DNA from: Umezawaea tangerina
Lineage (GTDB): Bacteria; Actinomycetota; Actinomycetes; Mycobacteriales; Pseudonocardiaceae
Direction of reading: 5' to 3'
NCBI RefSeq assembly: GCF_003002815.1
Contig: NZ_PVTF01000011.1
Span: 62,001-126,000 of the forward strand
DNA length: 64,000 nt
This document shows positions 1 through 7,672 of the stretch, piece by piece. The stretch's first letter is position 1. Each line of letters opens with the position of its first letter. The notes under the pieces are model-generated. The model searched no databases, had not been told where the DNA came from, and saw nothing but the letters and a program-made list of their open reading frames with translations. The position numbers were made by a program, and so were the translations under genes.

Positions 1-335
1 GCGTCGCGGAGCAGGCCCTCGGTGATGACCTGGTCGATGAGCCAGACCTTGTTGAACCGGGTCCGCTGCGTGGTGAACCGGGCGTTCATCCTCGCCATCT
101 CCACGCCGTCGACGTGGAAGGCGATCCCCGCGCCCTGGGTCGCGCGGGAGTCGAACCGGTCGTACAGGCCCGCCTGGTCGAGCAGTTCGATCGTGCGGGC
201 GTGCATCGCGGCCGCACGGCTGTTCCGCGCCGGGCCGTCGGCGGCGTCGACGACGCGGACCTCGACGCCCCGCCGCAGCAGTTCGTGCGCGGTCGTGAGG
301 CCCACCGGTCCGGCTCCGACGATCAGCACGGTCAT
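1..335 (-). CDS. FAD-dependent aromatic monooxygenase, N-terminal part (runs off window)
   Basis: The reverse-strand reading from the ATG at 335 begins MTVLIVGAGPVGLTTAHELL, the GxGxxG dinucleotide-binding motif of class A flavoprotein hydroxylases (PheA/TfdB/UbiH superfamily). About 15 residues further on is the RNSRAAAMHARTIELLD stretch typical of polyketide or phenol hydroxylases. Only about 111 codons lie in the window and the C-terminus is outside. Such enzymes hydroxylate aromatic or polyketide substrates with NAD(P)H and O2. The gene is divergent from a MarR regulator, with an inverted repeat between them, so it is a likely target of that regulator. Substrate unknown. Confidence 0.85.
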   Translation of the reverse strand, partial: MTVLIVGAGPVGLTTAHELLRRGVEVRVVDAADGPARNSRAAAMHARTIELLDQAGLYDRFDSRATQGAGIAFHVDGVEMARMNARFTTQRTRFNKVWLIDQVITEGLLRD

Positions 336-352
336 GTCGCCACCCTCCAACT

Positions 353-367
353 GTAAAAAGTATTTAC
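353..367. promoter_or_regulatory. Candidate MarR operator
   Basis: A perfect inverted repeat GTAAA-N5-TTTAC lies in the 48-bp divergent space between the monooxygenase and the marR-type gene. It sits in an AT-rich patch that stands out from its surroundings. Position and symmetry fit autoregulation and control of the divergent oxygenase; this is inferred. Confidence 0.5.
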
Positions 368-383
368 GGTTAAACTAGCAGGC

Positions 384-869
384 ATGATCCAACCCGGCCA
401 CCGGCCGCCACCGGATGGCGACTCTGCGCCAGGTGCGGCCGCGGTGTCGATGGCGGTCCTCCTGCGGGACGGCTTCCGCTGGTTCGTCGACCGCCTCAAC
501 GACGAGGCCGTCGCGGCCGGGGAGGTGCGGGTCAGCCCGTCGGCCGGGCTGGTGATCTCCTACCTGCGGCCCGGCGGCATCCGCTCGGCCGACCTCGCGC
601 GCCTGATGGGGATGTCCCGTCAGCACCTGCACGCGGTCCTGCGCGAGCTGATCGGGGCGGGCGTCGTCACGATCGACCCGGACCCCACGTCCGGGCGCGA
701 CCGGCTGGTCAACACCACCGCCGCGGGCGAGATCCGCCGCCTGCGCGCTCTCGACACCCTCGCCCGCGTCGAGTCCGACCTGGCGGCGACGATCGGCGAG
801 CCCGCGGTCCGCACCCTGCGCGAGACGCTCGACCAGGCGTGGGGGCGGCAGTCGAAGCCCGCGCCCTGA
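384..869 (+). CDS. MarR-family transcriptional regulator
   Basis: 161 residues. After a proline-rich N-terminus, the winged helix-turn-helix is visible at about residues 45-95: IRSADLARLMGMSRQHLHAVLRELIGAGVVT, then a wing with DPTSGRDRLVNTT. This is the MarR pattern (recognition helix, then a D-x-R-x(1-3) wing). A C-terminal helix follows for dimerisation. It is divergent from an FAD monooxygenase, the classical arrangement of a ligand-responsive MarR repressor next to the enzyme that handles the ligand. The ligand is unknown. An internal start near position 443 is possible because the first 20 residues are low-complexity. Confidence 0.85.
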   Translation: MIQPGHRPPPDGDSAPGAAAVSMAVLLRDGFRWFVDRLNDEAVAAGEVRVSPSAGLVISYLRPGGIRSADLARLMGMSRQHLHAVLRELIGAGVVTIDPDPTSGRDRLVNTTAAGEIRRLRALDTLARVESDLAATIGEPAVRTLRETLDQAWGRQSKPAP

Positions 870-938
870 ACGGTCGCGGGGATGTCCGGTCCGGGTAGGC
901 TCGGCGACAACCGCAAGTAGATCGAGGGGTCGCTCTTC

Positions 939-1475
939 ATGCCCAGGGTCGGTCAAGCGCATCTCGATGCCCGCCGTCAGCAGATCGTGGACGCCGCCCG
1001 CGTCCGGTTCGCCCGCCAGGGCTTCGCCCGCACGTCGATGGCCGACATCGTCGCCGAGTCCGGGCTCTCCAACGGGGCCATCTACCGGTACTTCACCAGC
1101 AAGGACGACATCGTCGTCGCCGTCTGCGAGCAGGGGACCGAAGCGCTGCCCAAGGCGCTCACCGCCGAGGCCGTCGCCGGCTTCCTGGAGCACGTGCGCA
1201 CCCTGGCGCGCGACACCGACCACTCCCGGCTGGTCGCCCAGATCTACGCCGAAGCGGCGCTGTCACCGCAGCTCGCAGCGGTCGTCGGGCAGCAGCTCGC
1301 CGCCATGCGGGCCGCCGTGGCCGAGCTGGTGCCCGAGCGCGGGCGGCCGCGGGCCGGGCAGATCGCCGAAGCGTTCGTCGCGCTCTGCGCCAGCTACAGC
1401 CAGCAGCTGGCGATCCGCGGGGACCTGGACCCCGCGCCCTTCACCGCCGCCCTGGTCTCGATCATCGAGGGCTAG
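939..1475 (+). CDS. TetR/AcrR-family regulator
   Basis: 178 residues with the start supported by a GAGGGG ribosome site about 10 nt upstream. The N-terminal TetR HTH is clear: RQQIVDAARVRFARQGFARTSMADIVAESGLSNGAIYRYFTSKDDIVVAV (residues about 12-60). The C-terminal half is a helical ligand/dimerisation domain of usual length. It is convergent with the MFS transporter at 1572-3020, and an operator-like imperfect palindrome lies between their 3' ends. It may control the transporter, but the geometry is unusual, so the target is uncertain. Confidence 0.9.
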   Translation: MPRVGQAHLDARRQQIVDAARVRFARQGFARTSMADIVAESGLSNGAIYRYFTSKDDIVVAVCEQGTEALPKALTAEAVAGFLEHVRTLARDTDHSRLVAQIYAEAALSPQLAAVVGQQLAAMRAAVAELVPERGRPRAGQIAEAFVALCASYSQQLAIRGDLDPAPFTAALVSIIEG

Positions 1476-1545
1476 CCGGGGGCTTGTGTGCGCTCGGGGC
1501 GCACGGCCGAACGTGTGCGATGCCGGTCGAGTGCGGGGCTCGTCC

Positions 1546-1567
1546 AAAATGAGCGGTCGGTCGTTTT
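1546..1567. promoter_or_regulatory. TetR-operator-like imperfect palindrome or bidirectional terminator
   Basis: AAAA and TTTT flank a core reading TGAGCGGTCGGTCG, an imperfect dyad matching at 12 of 18 inner positions and resembling GACCGACCG-type TetR sites. It lies between two convergent stop codons, where a terminator would also be expected. Either role is possible. Confidence 0.3.
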
Positions 1568-1571
1568 GACG

Positions 1572-3020
1572 CTACTGTGGATCTCTGTCTTCTTGGTGGT
1601 CCCGACCCGGTAGACGAGGGCGTGCCGCTTGGGCATGCGGCCGCTGGGCCTGTTCGTCGCGCACGGCCACGTCGACCTGCGCGATGTCGTGACGCAGGTG
1701 GCCCGCTCCCGCGATCAGGACGAGGCCCGCGACGGCGGAGGCGACGGGTGCCACCACGGCGACGGCGGCCTGCTGGCCCCAGAGCGACGCGACCACGGTG
1801 GTGGCCAGCGCGCCGCCGAGCCCGCCGACGACCGCCAGGTACAGGCTCACCAGTGCGAACGCCGTCGCCCGGAACACGGGCGGAACCACCGCGGCGACGA
1901 TGAGGCTCAACGAGATGATGCCGCCGAAGACCAAGGCCTGGGTGAGCATCCCGACGACGACGAACGTCGTGACGTCGGGCGCGTAGGCCTGGACGGCCAG
2001 CCCGGTGCCGAGCACCCCGATGGTCCCTCCCGCCAGGTGCAGCGACGCCTTGGGGTTGCGCCGGAACAGCCGGTCGCCGTAGACGCCGCCGAGGGTCGCG
2101 CCGACCAGTCCGCCGATCGAGCACAGGGCGAAGACCACGCTGCGGGTCGTGGCGCCCTGTCCCAGCTGGTCCCCGAGGATCTGGCTCAGGTAGAAGGGCA
2201 CCGTCGTCACGCACAGGCCGAACGCGCCGAGCGCGAGCATGGCGTGGTGGAAGGTGCGGATCTTCCGCAGCCGTGCGAACGCGACGCGCAGCGGCACGGG
2301 CGCGGCGTTCGGGGGCGGTGGTCCGCCGTCGACCGCGGCCTCCCGCTCGAAGCGGCCGCGGACGGGTTCGCGCAGTCGCAGGGTGGCCAGCGCCAGCAGG
2401 AGGCCGACCACGGCGACCGAGGCGTACGCCCACCGCCACGGCTCGTGCTCCTCGGGCACGACCGCCGCGACCAGTGCGGCGAAGGCCGGGCCCGCGACGA
2501 CCCCGAGGGGCTGGGCGCCGCGGTGGACGCCGAGCACCCGGCCACGTCCGGCGGGCGGGTAGGCGTCGGTCAGGATCGAGATCTGGATGGGGCCCTCGTT
2601 GGCCTTGCCGATCCCGGCGAGGATCCGGACGGCCGCCGCCTGCCACAGGTTCTGGACCATGCCGAGGAGGGCGGCCGCGAGCGCCCACGCGAGGGTGCAG
2701 ACGCCCGCGATGGTGGTGCGGCGGCGCCGGTCCCCGAGCACCCCGAGGGGGAGGGCGGCCAGGGCGACCATGACACCCGTGAGCGATCCGACGTTGGACA
2801 CCGCCGACGAGGAGACGCCCAGCGACTCCCGGATCTCGGGCGTGAAGATGGCGAACACCGCGTTGTCGACGCTGTCGAGCAGTTGCAGCCCGAGCAGGAC
2901 GCCGAGCGTCGCCCGGCCGCCCGCGGACAATGCCTCCTTGAACGTCATCCCCGGCTCGGGTGCCGTGTCGAGCGCGGACGGTCGCGGATCACCGGTCGCG
3001 GCTCGGGTCTCTTCGGTCAT
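1572..3020 (-). CDS. MFS transporter (12-TM type)
   Basis: 482 residues beginning with a 45-residue cytoplasmic tail, then about twelve hydrophobic helices. The MFS motif A between TM2 and TM3 is present as PLGVLGDRRRRTT, and a second loop motif GVYGDRLFRR lies between TM8 and TM9. The ARILAGIGKANEGPIQISILTDAYPPAGRGRVLG stretch resembles the spinster-like/DHA branch. It probably exports or takes up a small organic molecule; the substrate cannot be told. The ATG at 3020 fits the start of the acidic tail. The long upstream region carries two GACATAGAG repeats that may regulate it. Confidence 0.85.
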   Translation of the reverse strand: MTEETRAATGDPRPSALDTAPEPGMTFKEALSAGGRATLGVLLGLQLLDSVDNAVFAIFTPEIRESLGVSSSAVSNVGSLTGVMVALAALPLGVLGDRRRRTTIAGVCTLAWALAAALLGMVQNLWQAAAVRILAGIGKANEGPIQISILTDAYPPAGRGRVLGVHRGAQPLGVVAGPAFAALVAAVVPEEHEPWRWAYASVAVVGLLLALATLRLREPVRGRFEREAAVDGGPPPPNAAPVPLRVAFARLRKIRTFHHAMLALGAFGLCVTTVPFYLSQILGDQLGQGATTRSVVFALCSIGGLVGATLGGVYGDRLFRRNPKASLHLAGGTIGVLGTGLAVQAYAPDVTTFVVVGMLTQALVFGGIISLSLIVAAVVPPVFRATAFALVSLYLAVVGGLGGALATTVVASLWGQQAAVAVVAPVASAVAGLVLIAGAGHLRHDIAQVDVAVRDEQAQRPHAQAARPRLPGRDHQEDRDPQ

Positions 3021-3148
3021 CGGCGGCCTTCCGCGGTGTCACCGGGCTGCCGGACCGGGGTCGACGCGTGCCGGGCACGGTCCACCGGTCGACGTCATCG
3101 CCAAAGGTGAGGGTTGGTCGTAACATCGTCGAACGTACTGTGCTGGCT

Positions 3149-3176
3149 GACATAGAGTCAATCGATCGACATAGAG
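3149..3176. promoter_or_regulatory. Two GACATAGAG direct repeats upstream of the MFS gene
   Basis: GACATAGAG occurs at 3149-3157 and 3168-3176, exactly 19 bp apart, in an AT-rich island 130 bp upstream of the MFS start. On the minus strand a TTGACT hexamer (3161-3156) followed 18 bp later by TACGTT could be its promoter. A regulator-binding role is inferred from spacing only. Confidence 0.35.
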
Positions 3177-3237
3177 ATAGGGGTCGGTCCCGAGGCTCGG
3201 CGCCCACGGGTGGTCACGAAGGACAGCGGCCAGAACA

Positions 3238-3426
3238 ATGGTCCGCATGGCTGAGGCATCGCCCCTGATGATCCGCGAGGCGCGGGCGGACGACTGGCCC
3301 CGGATCTGGCCGCGGTCCGCCGCTACGAAAGCCTCGGGTTCGTCACCCTCGGCATCGCCCCCCGGAGCCTTCCGCCACCCCACCCTGGGAGACGTCGGCC
3401 TCCGCGTCATGTGGCTGGACCTGTGA
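3238..3426 (+). pseudogene. GNAT acetyltransferase remnant (internal deletion and frameshift)
   Basis: The first about 15 codons from the ATG at 3268 read MIREARADDWPRIW, the canonical beta-1 start of phosphinothricin-type GNATs. The last about 20 codons in the same frame read GAFRHPTLGDVGLRVMWLDL, a canonical GNAT C-terminus. Between them another frame encodes VRRYESLGFVTLGIAP, the RYESLGF motif that normally precedes that tail. The acetyl-CoA-binding centre, some 90-100 residues, is gone and the middle piece is out of frame. This is therefore a decayed gene with at least one large deletion and one frameshift, not a functional 62-residue protein. Confidence 0.75.
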
Positions 3427-3432
3427 CACCCG

Positions 3433-4467
3433 TCAGGGCTTGGGCCGCTGCTTGACGCCCGCGGTCAGGAGGTCGACCACCTCGGCGATGCGCGCCGCGC
3501 GCAGCTCGGGGCGGCGGGTGGTGCCGTCGATCCAGCGCAGGTAGGCGCGGCGGTAGAACTGGGCGAGGGAGTCGAAGAACGCCCCGGCCGCCGGTGCGGC
3601 GTCGAGCGCGGCGGCGAAGTCCTCGGCGAGGTCGGCGCGCTGCGGGCCCTCCGGGGACAGCACGACCTCGACGCGGTCGTCGGGCGCCACGTGGTTGTCG
3701 CGCAGCCAGGCGGTGGGCAGGACGATGCGGCGGCCGGTGTCGGAGGTGTCGACGACACCCCGGTAACGCACGTCGGCGACGGTGCCGGTGACGTGGTGGC
3801 GCGCCTTCGCGCCCCAGGCCTGGTCGGGGTCGAACGGGACGGGCACGACCACGCGGCCGCGTTCCTCCAGGCTGACCGTGGCGGTGAATCGACGTGCCTC
3901 CATGGCAGCGATGGTAGGCGCCGACGCCCTGTCGGCAGGTGGGGTGCGCACGTGCCGGTGCCCGGTGTCCGGGAACGCGGGAGGCGCGGCGGGCAGCAGG
4001 TCGCGCAGCGGGTAGCCGCTCTTCTCCGCCACCCGGCAGGACGCCCGGTTCCCCGTCGCGTGCAGCAGGTCCAGGCGGGTCAGGTCCTGCGTGCCGAACG
4101 CCCATCGCGAGACCGCGTCCAGGGCACGGGCGGCGATGCCTTGCCCCCGTGCCGCGGCGGCGGTCCAGTAGCCGACCTCCGCCACGCCCGCGGTCGCGAC
4201 CTTCACCACCACGTGACCGAGGGGCGCGCTGTCGTCGTCATCGGCCACCACGGCGAAGCTGAACCGCGTCGCGGAGGCCCAGCCGTCGGCCTGCGCCTCC
4301 AGCCACCGCCGGGCATCGGTCTCGTCGGCCAACGACGTGACCAACCATCGGCGCAGCAACGGGTCGCGGTGCGCGGCGAGCAGTGCGGGCAGGTCGTCCG
4401 CTCGCCACGGGCGCAGTCGCAGGGCGGTCGCCGACCCGGTGGCCGGCACGGCCAGCGCGATCGTCAC
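3433..4467 (-). CDS. GNAT acetyltransferase fused to DUF1905 and YdeI/OmpD-associated domains
   Basis: 344 residues in three parts. Residues about 10-160 are a RimJ/RimL-type GNAT: TALRLRPWRADDLPALLAAH, then GYWTAAAARGQGIAARALDAVSRWAF with the acetyl-CoA loop, ending ASCRVAEKSGYPL. Residues about 188-270 match DUF1905 (ATVSLEERGRVVVPVPFDPDQAWG ... RIVLPTAWLRDN). Residues about 285-344 match the YdeI/OmpD-associated module (DSLAQFYRRAYLRWIDGTTRRPELRAARIAEVVDLL). The latter two usually occur together as a separate protein. An internal ATG near 3901 could start that protein alone, but the frame is continuous. Substrate unknown; YdeI-like proteins have been linked to peptide stress resistance. 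Confidence 0.75.
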   Translation of the reverse strand: MTIALAVPATGSATALRLRPWRADDLPALLAAHRDPLLRRWLVTSLADETDARRWLEAQADGWASATRFSFAVVADDDDSAPLGHVVVKVATAGVAEVGYWTAAAARGQGIAARALDAVSRWAFGTQDLTRLDLLHATGNRASCRVAEKSGYPLRDLLPAAPPAFPDTGHRHVRTPPADRASAPTIAAMEARRFTATVSLEERGRVVVPVPFDPDQAWGAKARHHVTGTVADVRYRGVVDTSDTGRRIVLPTAWLRDNHVAPDDRVEVVLSPEGPQRADLAEDFAAALDAAPAAGAFFDSLAQFYRRAYLRWIDGTTRRPELRAARIAEVVDLLTAGVKQRPKP

Positions 4468-4498
4468 GGTCTCCTCCTCCGGTCGAGCGGCATCGGGG

Positions 4499-4972
4499 TC
4501 AGTCCTCGCCCATGACGTCCAGGAGCAGGCCGCCCGGCAGTGCCAGCAACCGCGTCAGCAGCGGCCGGTCGAGCTCGACCGCGTGCTCGGTCGCCCCCGA
4601 CGCGGCCAGGCAGAACCAGTCGGCCGCGTAGCCCTCGTCGACCAACCGCCACAACACCCCGGCCTTCGGCTCGAGCCGGTCGAGCAGCCAGTGGAGGTGG
4701 TCGGCCAGCTCGCCGTCGGGCGGCAGTGCCGACGACAGCAGCCACAGCGACACCGCACGCCTCCCCGGACCACGCCCGAGCCGATCCCCGGCCTCGAACG
4801 CGTCCGACGGCTCCACGCCGAGCAGCCGGGTCGCCGCCGCGGCGCTCCCGCCACGATCACCGGAGAGCCGGAACGCCGCACCTGTCCGCGCCGCGGCATC
4901 ATCGCGCGGCGCCCGGCCCCACCGCGAGGGGGATACCCGTGGGCCGGGCGCACGTCGGCGGCCCTTGGTCAA
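4499..4972 (-). CDS. DUF4279-like protein
   Basis: The recognisable part runs from about residue 32: AAFRLSGDRGGSAAAATRLLGVEPSDAFEAGD, then SLWLLSSALPPDGELADHLHWLLDRLEP, and a C-terminal LVDEGYAADWFCLAASGATEHAVELDRPLLTRLLAL. This layout is that of DUF4279 proteins, often annotated near polymorphic-toxin or immunity loci but of unproven function. The first about 30 residues are arginine-rich with poor coding character. The TTG at 4972 may therefore be too early, and the true start may lie near 4880-4930. It sits 31 bp upstream of the GNAT fusion on the same strand and could be cotranscribed with it. Confidence 0.6.
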   Translation of the reverse strand: MTKGRRRAPGPRVSPSRWGRAPRDDAAARTGAAFRLSGDRGGSAAAATRLLGVEPSDAFEAGDRLGRGPGRRAVSLWLLSSALPPDGELADHLHWLLDRLEPKAGVLWRLVDEGYAADWFCLAASGATEHAVELDRPLLTRLLALPGGLLLDVMGED

Positions 4973-5064
4973 CCGACGTCCCGACGTCGGATGCCGACCA
5001 CGCCCACGACGGTCGACGCCGCCGTGCTGACGAGCGGCAGATTCCCTTGCTGGAGGCCGAAGAG

Positions 5065-6147
5065 CTAGATGCGGACGACCAGCTTCTGGGCGGAGACGCC
5101 GCGGCGGATCCGGTCGAGGGCGACCGGGATCCGGTCGAGGCCGTCGCCGACGACGACCGCCTCCGGTGCGGCGCGGAAGGTCTTGGTGGCCAGGGCGGTG
5201 GGCAGGTAGTCGCGGTAGATGGCGGGGCCCACCTCGTTGTCCTTGAGCGTGCCGCCCCAGATCGCGCTGACGTGCACGCCGTGGCGTCGTCGCAGGAGCA
5301 GTTGCGCGCGGGTGGCGAACGCCGGTTGCGCCGCCGCGATCCGCCGTCGGCCGGGAACCCGCGACGCGACCGCGAGCGTCTTCGGCACGGAGCCGGAGCC
5401 GATCGCGAGGGTGCCCGCCAGGGGACTGCCGCCGATCGCCGCGACGACCCGGTCCGCGGCGTCGCGGCCGTGGTAGTCGACCACCTCCGCCGCGCCGAGC
5501 GAACGGACGTGGTCGAAGTTGTGCGGGGACGCGGTGGCGACCACCCGGTACCCGGCGCCGCGGGCCAGCTGGACGGCGTTGCCGCCCACGCTGGTGGAAC
5601 CACCCCAGACGAGCACGGTCTCGCCGCGGTCGGGCGGGTCGGGGGTCGGCAGGGGCAGGCCGAGGTGGTCGGCCTGGAACAGGCCGGTGGCCGCGGTCGA
5701 CAGCGTCAGCGGCAGCACGGCGGCCTGCTCGAACGACAGGTCGTCGGGGATGGTGGAGACCATGTGGGCCAGCAGGACGACGTACTCCTGGAAAGCGCCC
5801 TCGGCGGCCCGGTCGCGGTCGGCTTCGAGCCCGGTGGCCATGCCGGTGACCCGGTCGCCCGGCTCCAGACCGGTCACGTCGGCGCCGACCTCGACCACCT
5901 CGCCCGCCACGTCGCCGCCGATGACCGCGGGGAACGTCAGCCAGGGCAGGACGATCCGGTAGGCGAAGCCGGGGATGGCGTCGACCGGGTTGATCGCGAC
6001 GGCGCGGGTCCGGACGACGATCTCACCGGGGCCGGGCGGCGTGTAGGGGGCGGGGCCGACCTCGAAGCGCGCGCCCCGGCGGGGGAGCCACAAGGCGTTG
6101 TTCTGCGGCACGACGGCCTCCGGACGGGTGACGAGACTCGGTGTCAT
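5065..6147 (-). CDS. Zinc-independent MDR oxidoreductase (ToxD/enoyl-reductase-like)
   Basis: About 360 residues. The GroES-like N-terminal domain includes VVRTRAVAINPVDAIPG and GGDVAGEVVEVGADVTGLEPGDRVTG. The Rossmann part carries VLVWGGSTSVGGNAVQLARGAGYRVVATAS, the NADPH-binding AxxGxVG-like turn of medium-chain dehydrogenase/reductases. No zinc-site cysteines are apparent. The closest family look is the ToxD/LovC trans-enoyl-reductase-like branch, so an NADPH-dependent reduction of an alkene or quinone is likely. ATG at 6147 is preferred over GTG at 6150. It is divergent from a TetR gene with a perfect 19-bp palindrome between them, so repression by that TetR is likely. Confidence 0.85.
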   Translation of the reverse strand: MTPSLVTRPEAVVPQNNALWLPRRGARFEVGPAPYTPPGPGEIVVRTRAVAINPVDAIPGFAYRIVLPWLTFPAVIGGDVAGEVVEVGADVTGLEPGDRVTGMATGLEADRDRAAEGAFQEYVVLLAHMVSTIPDDLSFEQAAVLPLTLSTAATGLFQADHLGLPLPTPDPPDRGETVLVWGGSTSVGGNAVQLARGAGYRVVATASPHNFDHVRSLGAAEVVDYHGRDAADRVVAAIGGSPLAGTLAIGSGSVPKTLAVASRVPGRRRIAAAQPAFATRAQLLLRRRHGVHVSAIWGGTLKDNEVGPAIYRDYLPTALATKTFRAAPEAVVVGDGLDRIPVALDRIRRGVSAQKLVVRI

Positions 6148-6160
6148 CACCGTAGCACCC

Positions 6161-6179
6161 GATGGGACCCGGTCCCATC
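6161..6179. promoter_or_regulatory. TetR operator (perfect palindrome)
   Basis: GATGGGACC-C-GGTCCCATC is a perfect 9-1-9 palindrome lying in the 48-bp gap between the divergent MDR oxidoreductase and tetR starts. Size, symmetry and position are textbook for a TetR-dimer site overlapping both promoters. Confidence 0.75.
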
Positions 6180-6195
6180 ACCTAGGCTGGCACCC

Positions 6196-6768
6196 ATGCC
6201 GCGCTGGGAGCCCAACGCACTGGAACGCCTGCACACGGCGGCGATCGAGCTGTTCGCCGAGCAGGGGTACGACGCCACGACGGCGGCCGGGATCGCCGAG
6301 CGCGCCGGGCTGGCCAAGAGCACGTTCTTCCGGCACTTCCCGGACAAGCGCGAGGTCCTGTTCTTCGGCCAGGAGGCGCTGAACGGGCTGCTCGCCGCCG
6401 TGGTCGCCGACGCGCCCGCGGACGCCACGCCGCTGGAGGCGGTCGGGGCCGCCCTGGAGGCGACCGGTGTCGCCTTCGGTCCGCAGAGGTGGGAGGCGGT
6501 GCGCCGACGGCAGGAGATCATCGACGCGCACCCCGAGCTGCGCGAGCGCGAGCTGCTGAAGCGGGAGGCGATGACCGGCACGATGGCCACCGCCCTGCGC
6601 GGTCGCGGCGTCCCCGAGCCGGTCGCGAGCCTGGCTGCGCAGCTCGGCGACCTGGCCCTGGCGCGGGCGTACACCCGCTGGCTCGACCCGGCGTCGACGA
6701 GCGCGTTCGGCGAGCTCACCCGGCAGGCTCTCGACGAGCTGCGGAGCGCGGCGGCGGCGCTGGGCTGA
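6196..6768 (+). CDS. TetR-family regulator of the adjacent MDR oxidoreductase
   Basis: 190 residues from the ATG at 6196. The HTH is LHTAAIELFAEQGYDATTAAGIAERAGLAKSTFFRHFPDKREVLFFG at about residues 11-57, followed by a helical effector domain. The palindrome 16 bp upstream and the divergent oxidoreductase define a self-contained repressor/target pair. The oxidoreductase substrate, or a related small electrophile, is the likely inducer, but nothing in the sequence identifies it. Confidence 0.9.
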   Translation: MPRWEPNALERLHTAAIELFAEQGYDATTAAGIAERAGLAKSTFFRHFPDKREVLFFGQEALNGLLAAVVADAPADATPLEAVGAALEATGVAFGPQRWEAVRRRQEIIDAHPELRERELLKREAMTGTMATALRGRGVPEPVASLAAQLGDLALARAYTRWLDPASTSAFGELTRQALDELRSAAAALG

Positions 6769-6796
6769 GCAGCTCGTCGAGAGCACGTGCCCGCGG

Positions 6797-7531
6797 TCAG
6801 CCCGCCTGGTCGTAGTAGGCCTCCACCCGGTCGAACCGGCGGGCGGCGAGGTCCGCGCGCGGGACGACCCAGTTGATGAGGCCGAGGTCGTCGCCCTCGG
6901 ACAGCCGCTTGCCGTTGATCGAGGCGAGCAGGACCCAGTCGTCGTCCGGGTCGTGGTCGTGGTCGGCCACCGGGTCCCAGTTCCAGACCCACGGGTAGCC
7001 GCCGAGCTCCACGATGCCGCCGTCCTGGATCCTCGAGCAGGTCTTCCACCAGACCGAGCCCAGCTCGAAGCCGTGCGGGAACTCCTCGGTGGACGAGACG
7101 CGGTTGGGCAGCGAGGGCTCGACCTTCAGGCGGAGGTCCGCGACCGGATAGGACTCCCCGGCCCCGGAGTCCGTTGTGGAGACCGGGGTACCCGCGGGGA
7201 CGTAGACCACTTGGAACCAGTCCTCGCCGGGGCCGGGGTCCTCGGTGTCGGCGAAGAACAGCAGCGTGCCGTCCGGCGGCAGCGGCAGGTCCGTCGCGTC
7301 GGCGGGGACGGCCGCGAGGTCGACCACGGCGAGGAACGGCTTGGTGGGGGCGGGAACGCCGTCGGGCAGCGGCGGCGGCCCGCCGACGCGGCCGGCCGGC
7401 GGGCCGTCGGCGTGGTCGTCGGTCGAGTCCAGGGTCGCGCACGGGCGGACCGTGCCCAGCCACCGCTCGACCTCCTCCTCGGGAACGCCGCGGTTGCGCG
7501 CCTCGTCGCGAAAGGGGTCCATGGATGCCAT
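6797..7531 (-). CDS. YwqG-like / DUF1963 protein
   Basis: 245 residues from the ATG at 7531. In-frame codons further upstream extend to 7648 but are low-complexity and arginine-rich. The body has features of the DUF1963/YwqG fold: VGGPPPLPDGVPAPTKPFLAVVDLAAVP, then LPLPPDGTLLFFADTED, and near the end a WNWDPVADHDHDPDDDWVLLASI block. Family members are soluble proteins read as SMI1/KNR4-like partners or immunity-type proteins; their activity is unknown. It is convergent with the preceding tetR (29 bp gap) and divergent from the CPBP protease. Confidence 0.7.
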   Translation of the reverse strand: MASMDPFRDEARNRGVPEEEVERWLGTVRPCATLDSTDDHADGPPAGRVGGPPPLPDGVPAPTKPFLAVVDLAAVPADATDLPLPPDGTLLFFADTEDPGPGEDWFQVVYVPAGTPVSTTDSGAGESYPVADLRLKVEPSLPNRVSSTEEFPHGFELGSVWWKTCSRIQDGGIVELGGYPWVWNWDPVADHDHDPDDDWVLLASINGKRLSEGDDLGLINWVVPRADLAARRFDRVEAYYDQAG

Positions 7532-7672
7532 GCGGCAGATCATGGCAGTGCCGGGACCACGGCCGGGCAGGGGCACCGGACCACCCCGCCGGGCGGTGGT
7601 AGAGCGGACTCCACCATGAGGACGCCCCTTGCCTGCACTGATTTCCACAAGGTCCGTTCATAGCCTTTGGTC

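Noticed and set aside
4540-6768. 742-codon plus-strand open frame ending with a TetR
   Set aside because: Only the last 190 codons (from 6196) are the real TetR; the upstream part is antisense to the DUF4279 and MDR genes and has no signature.
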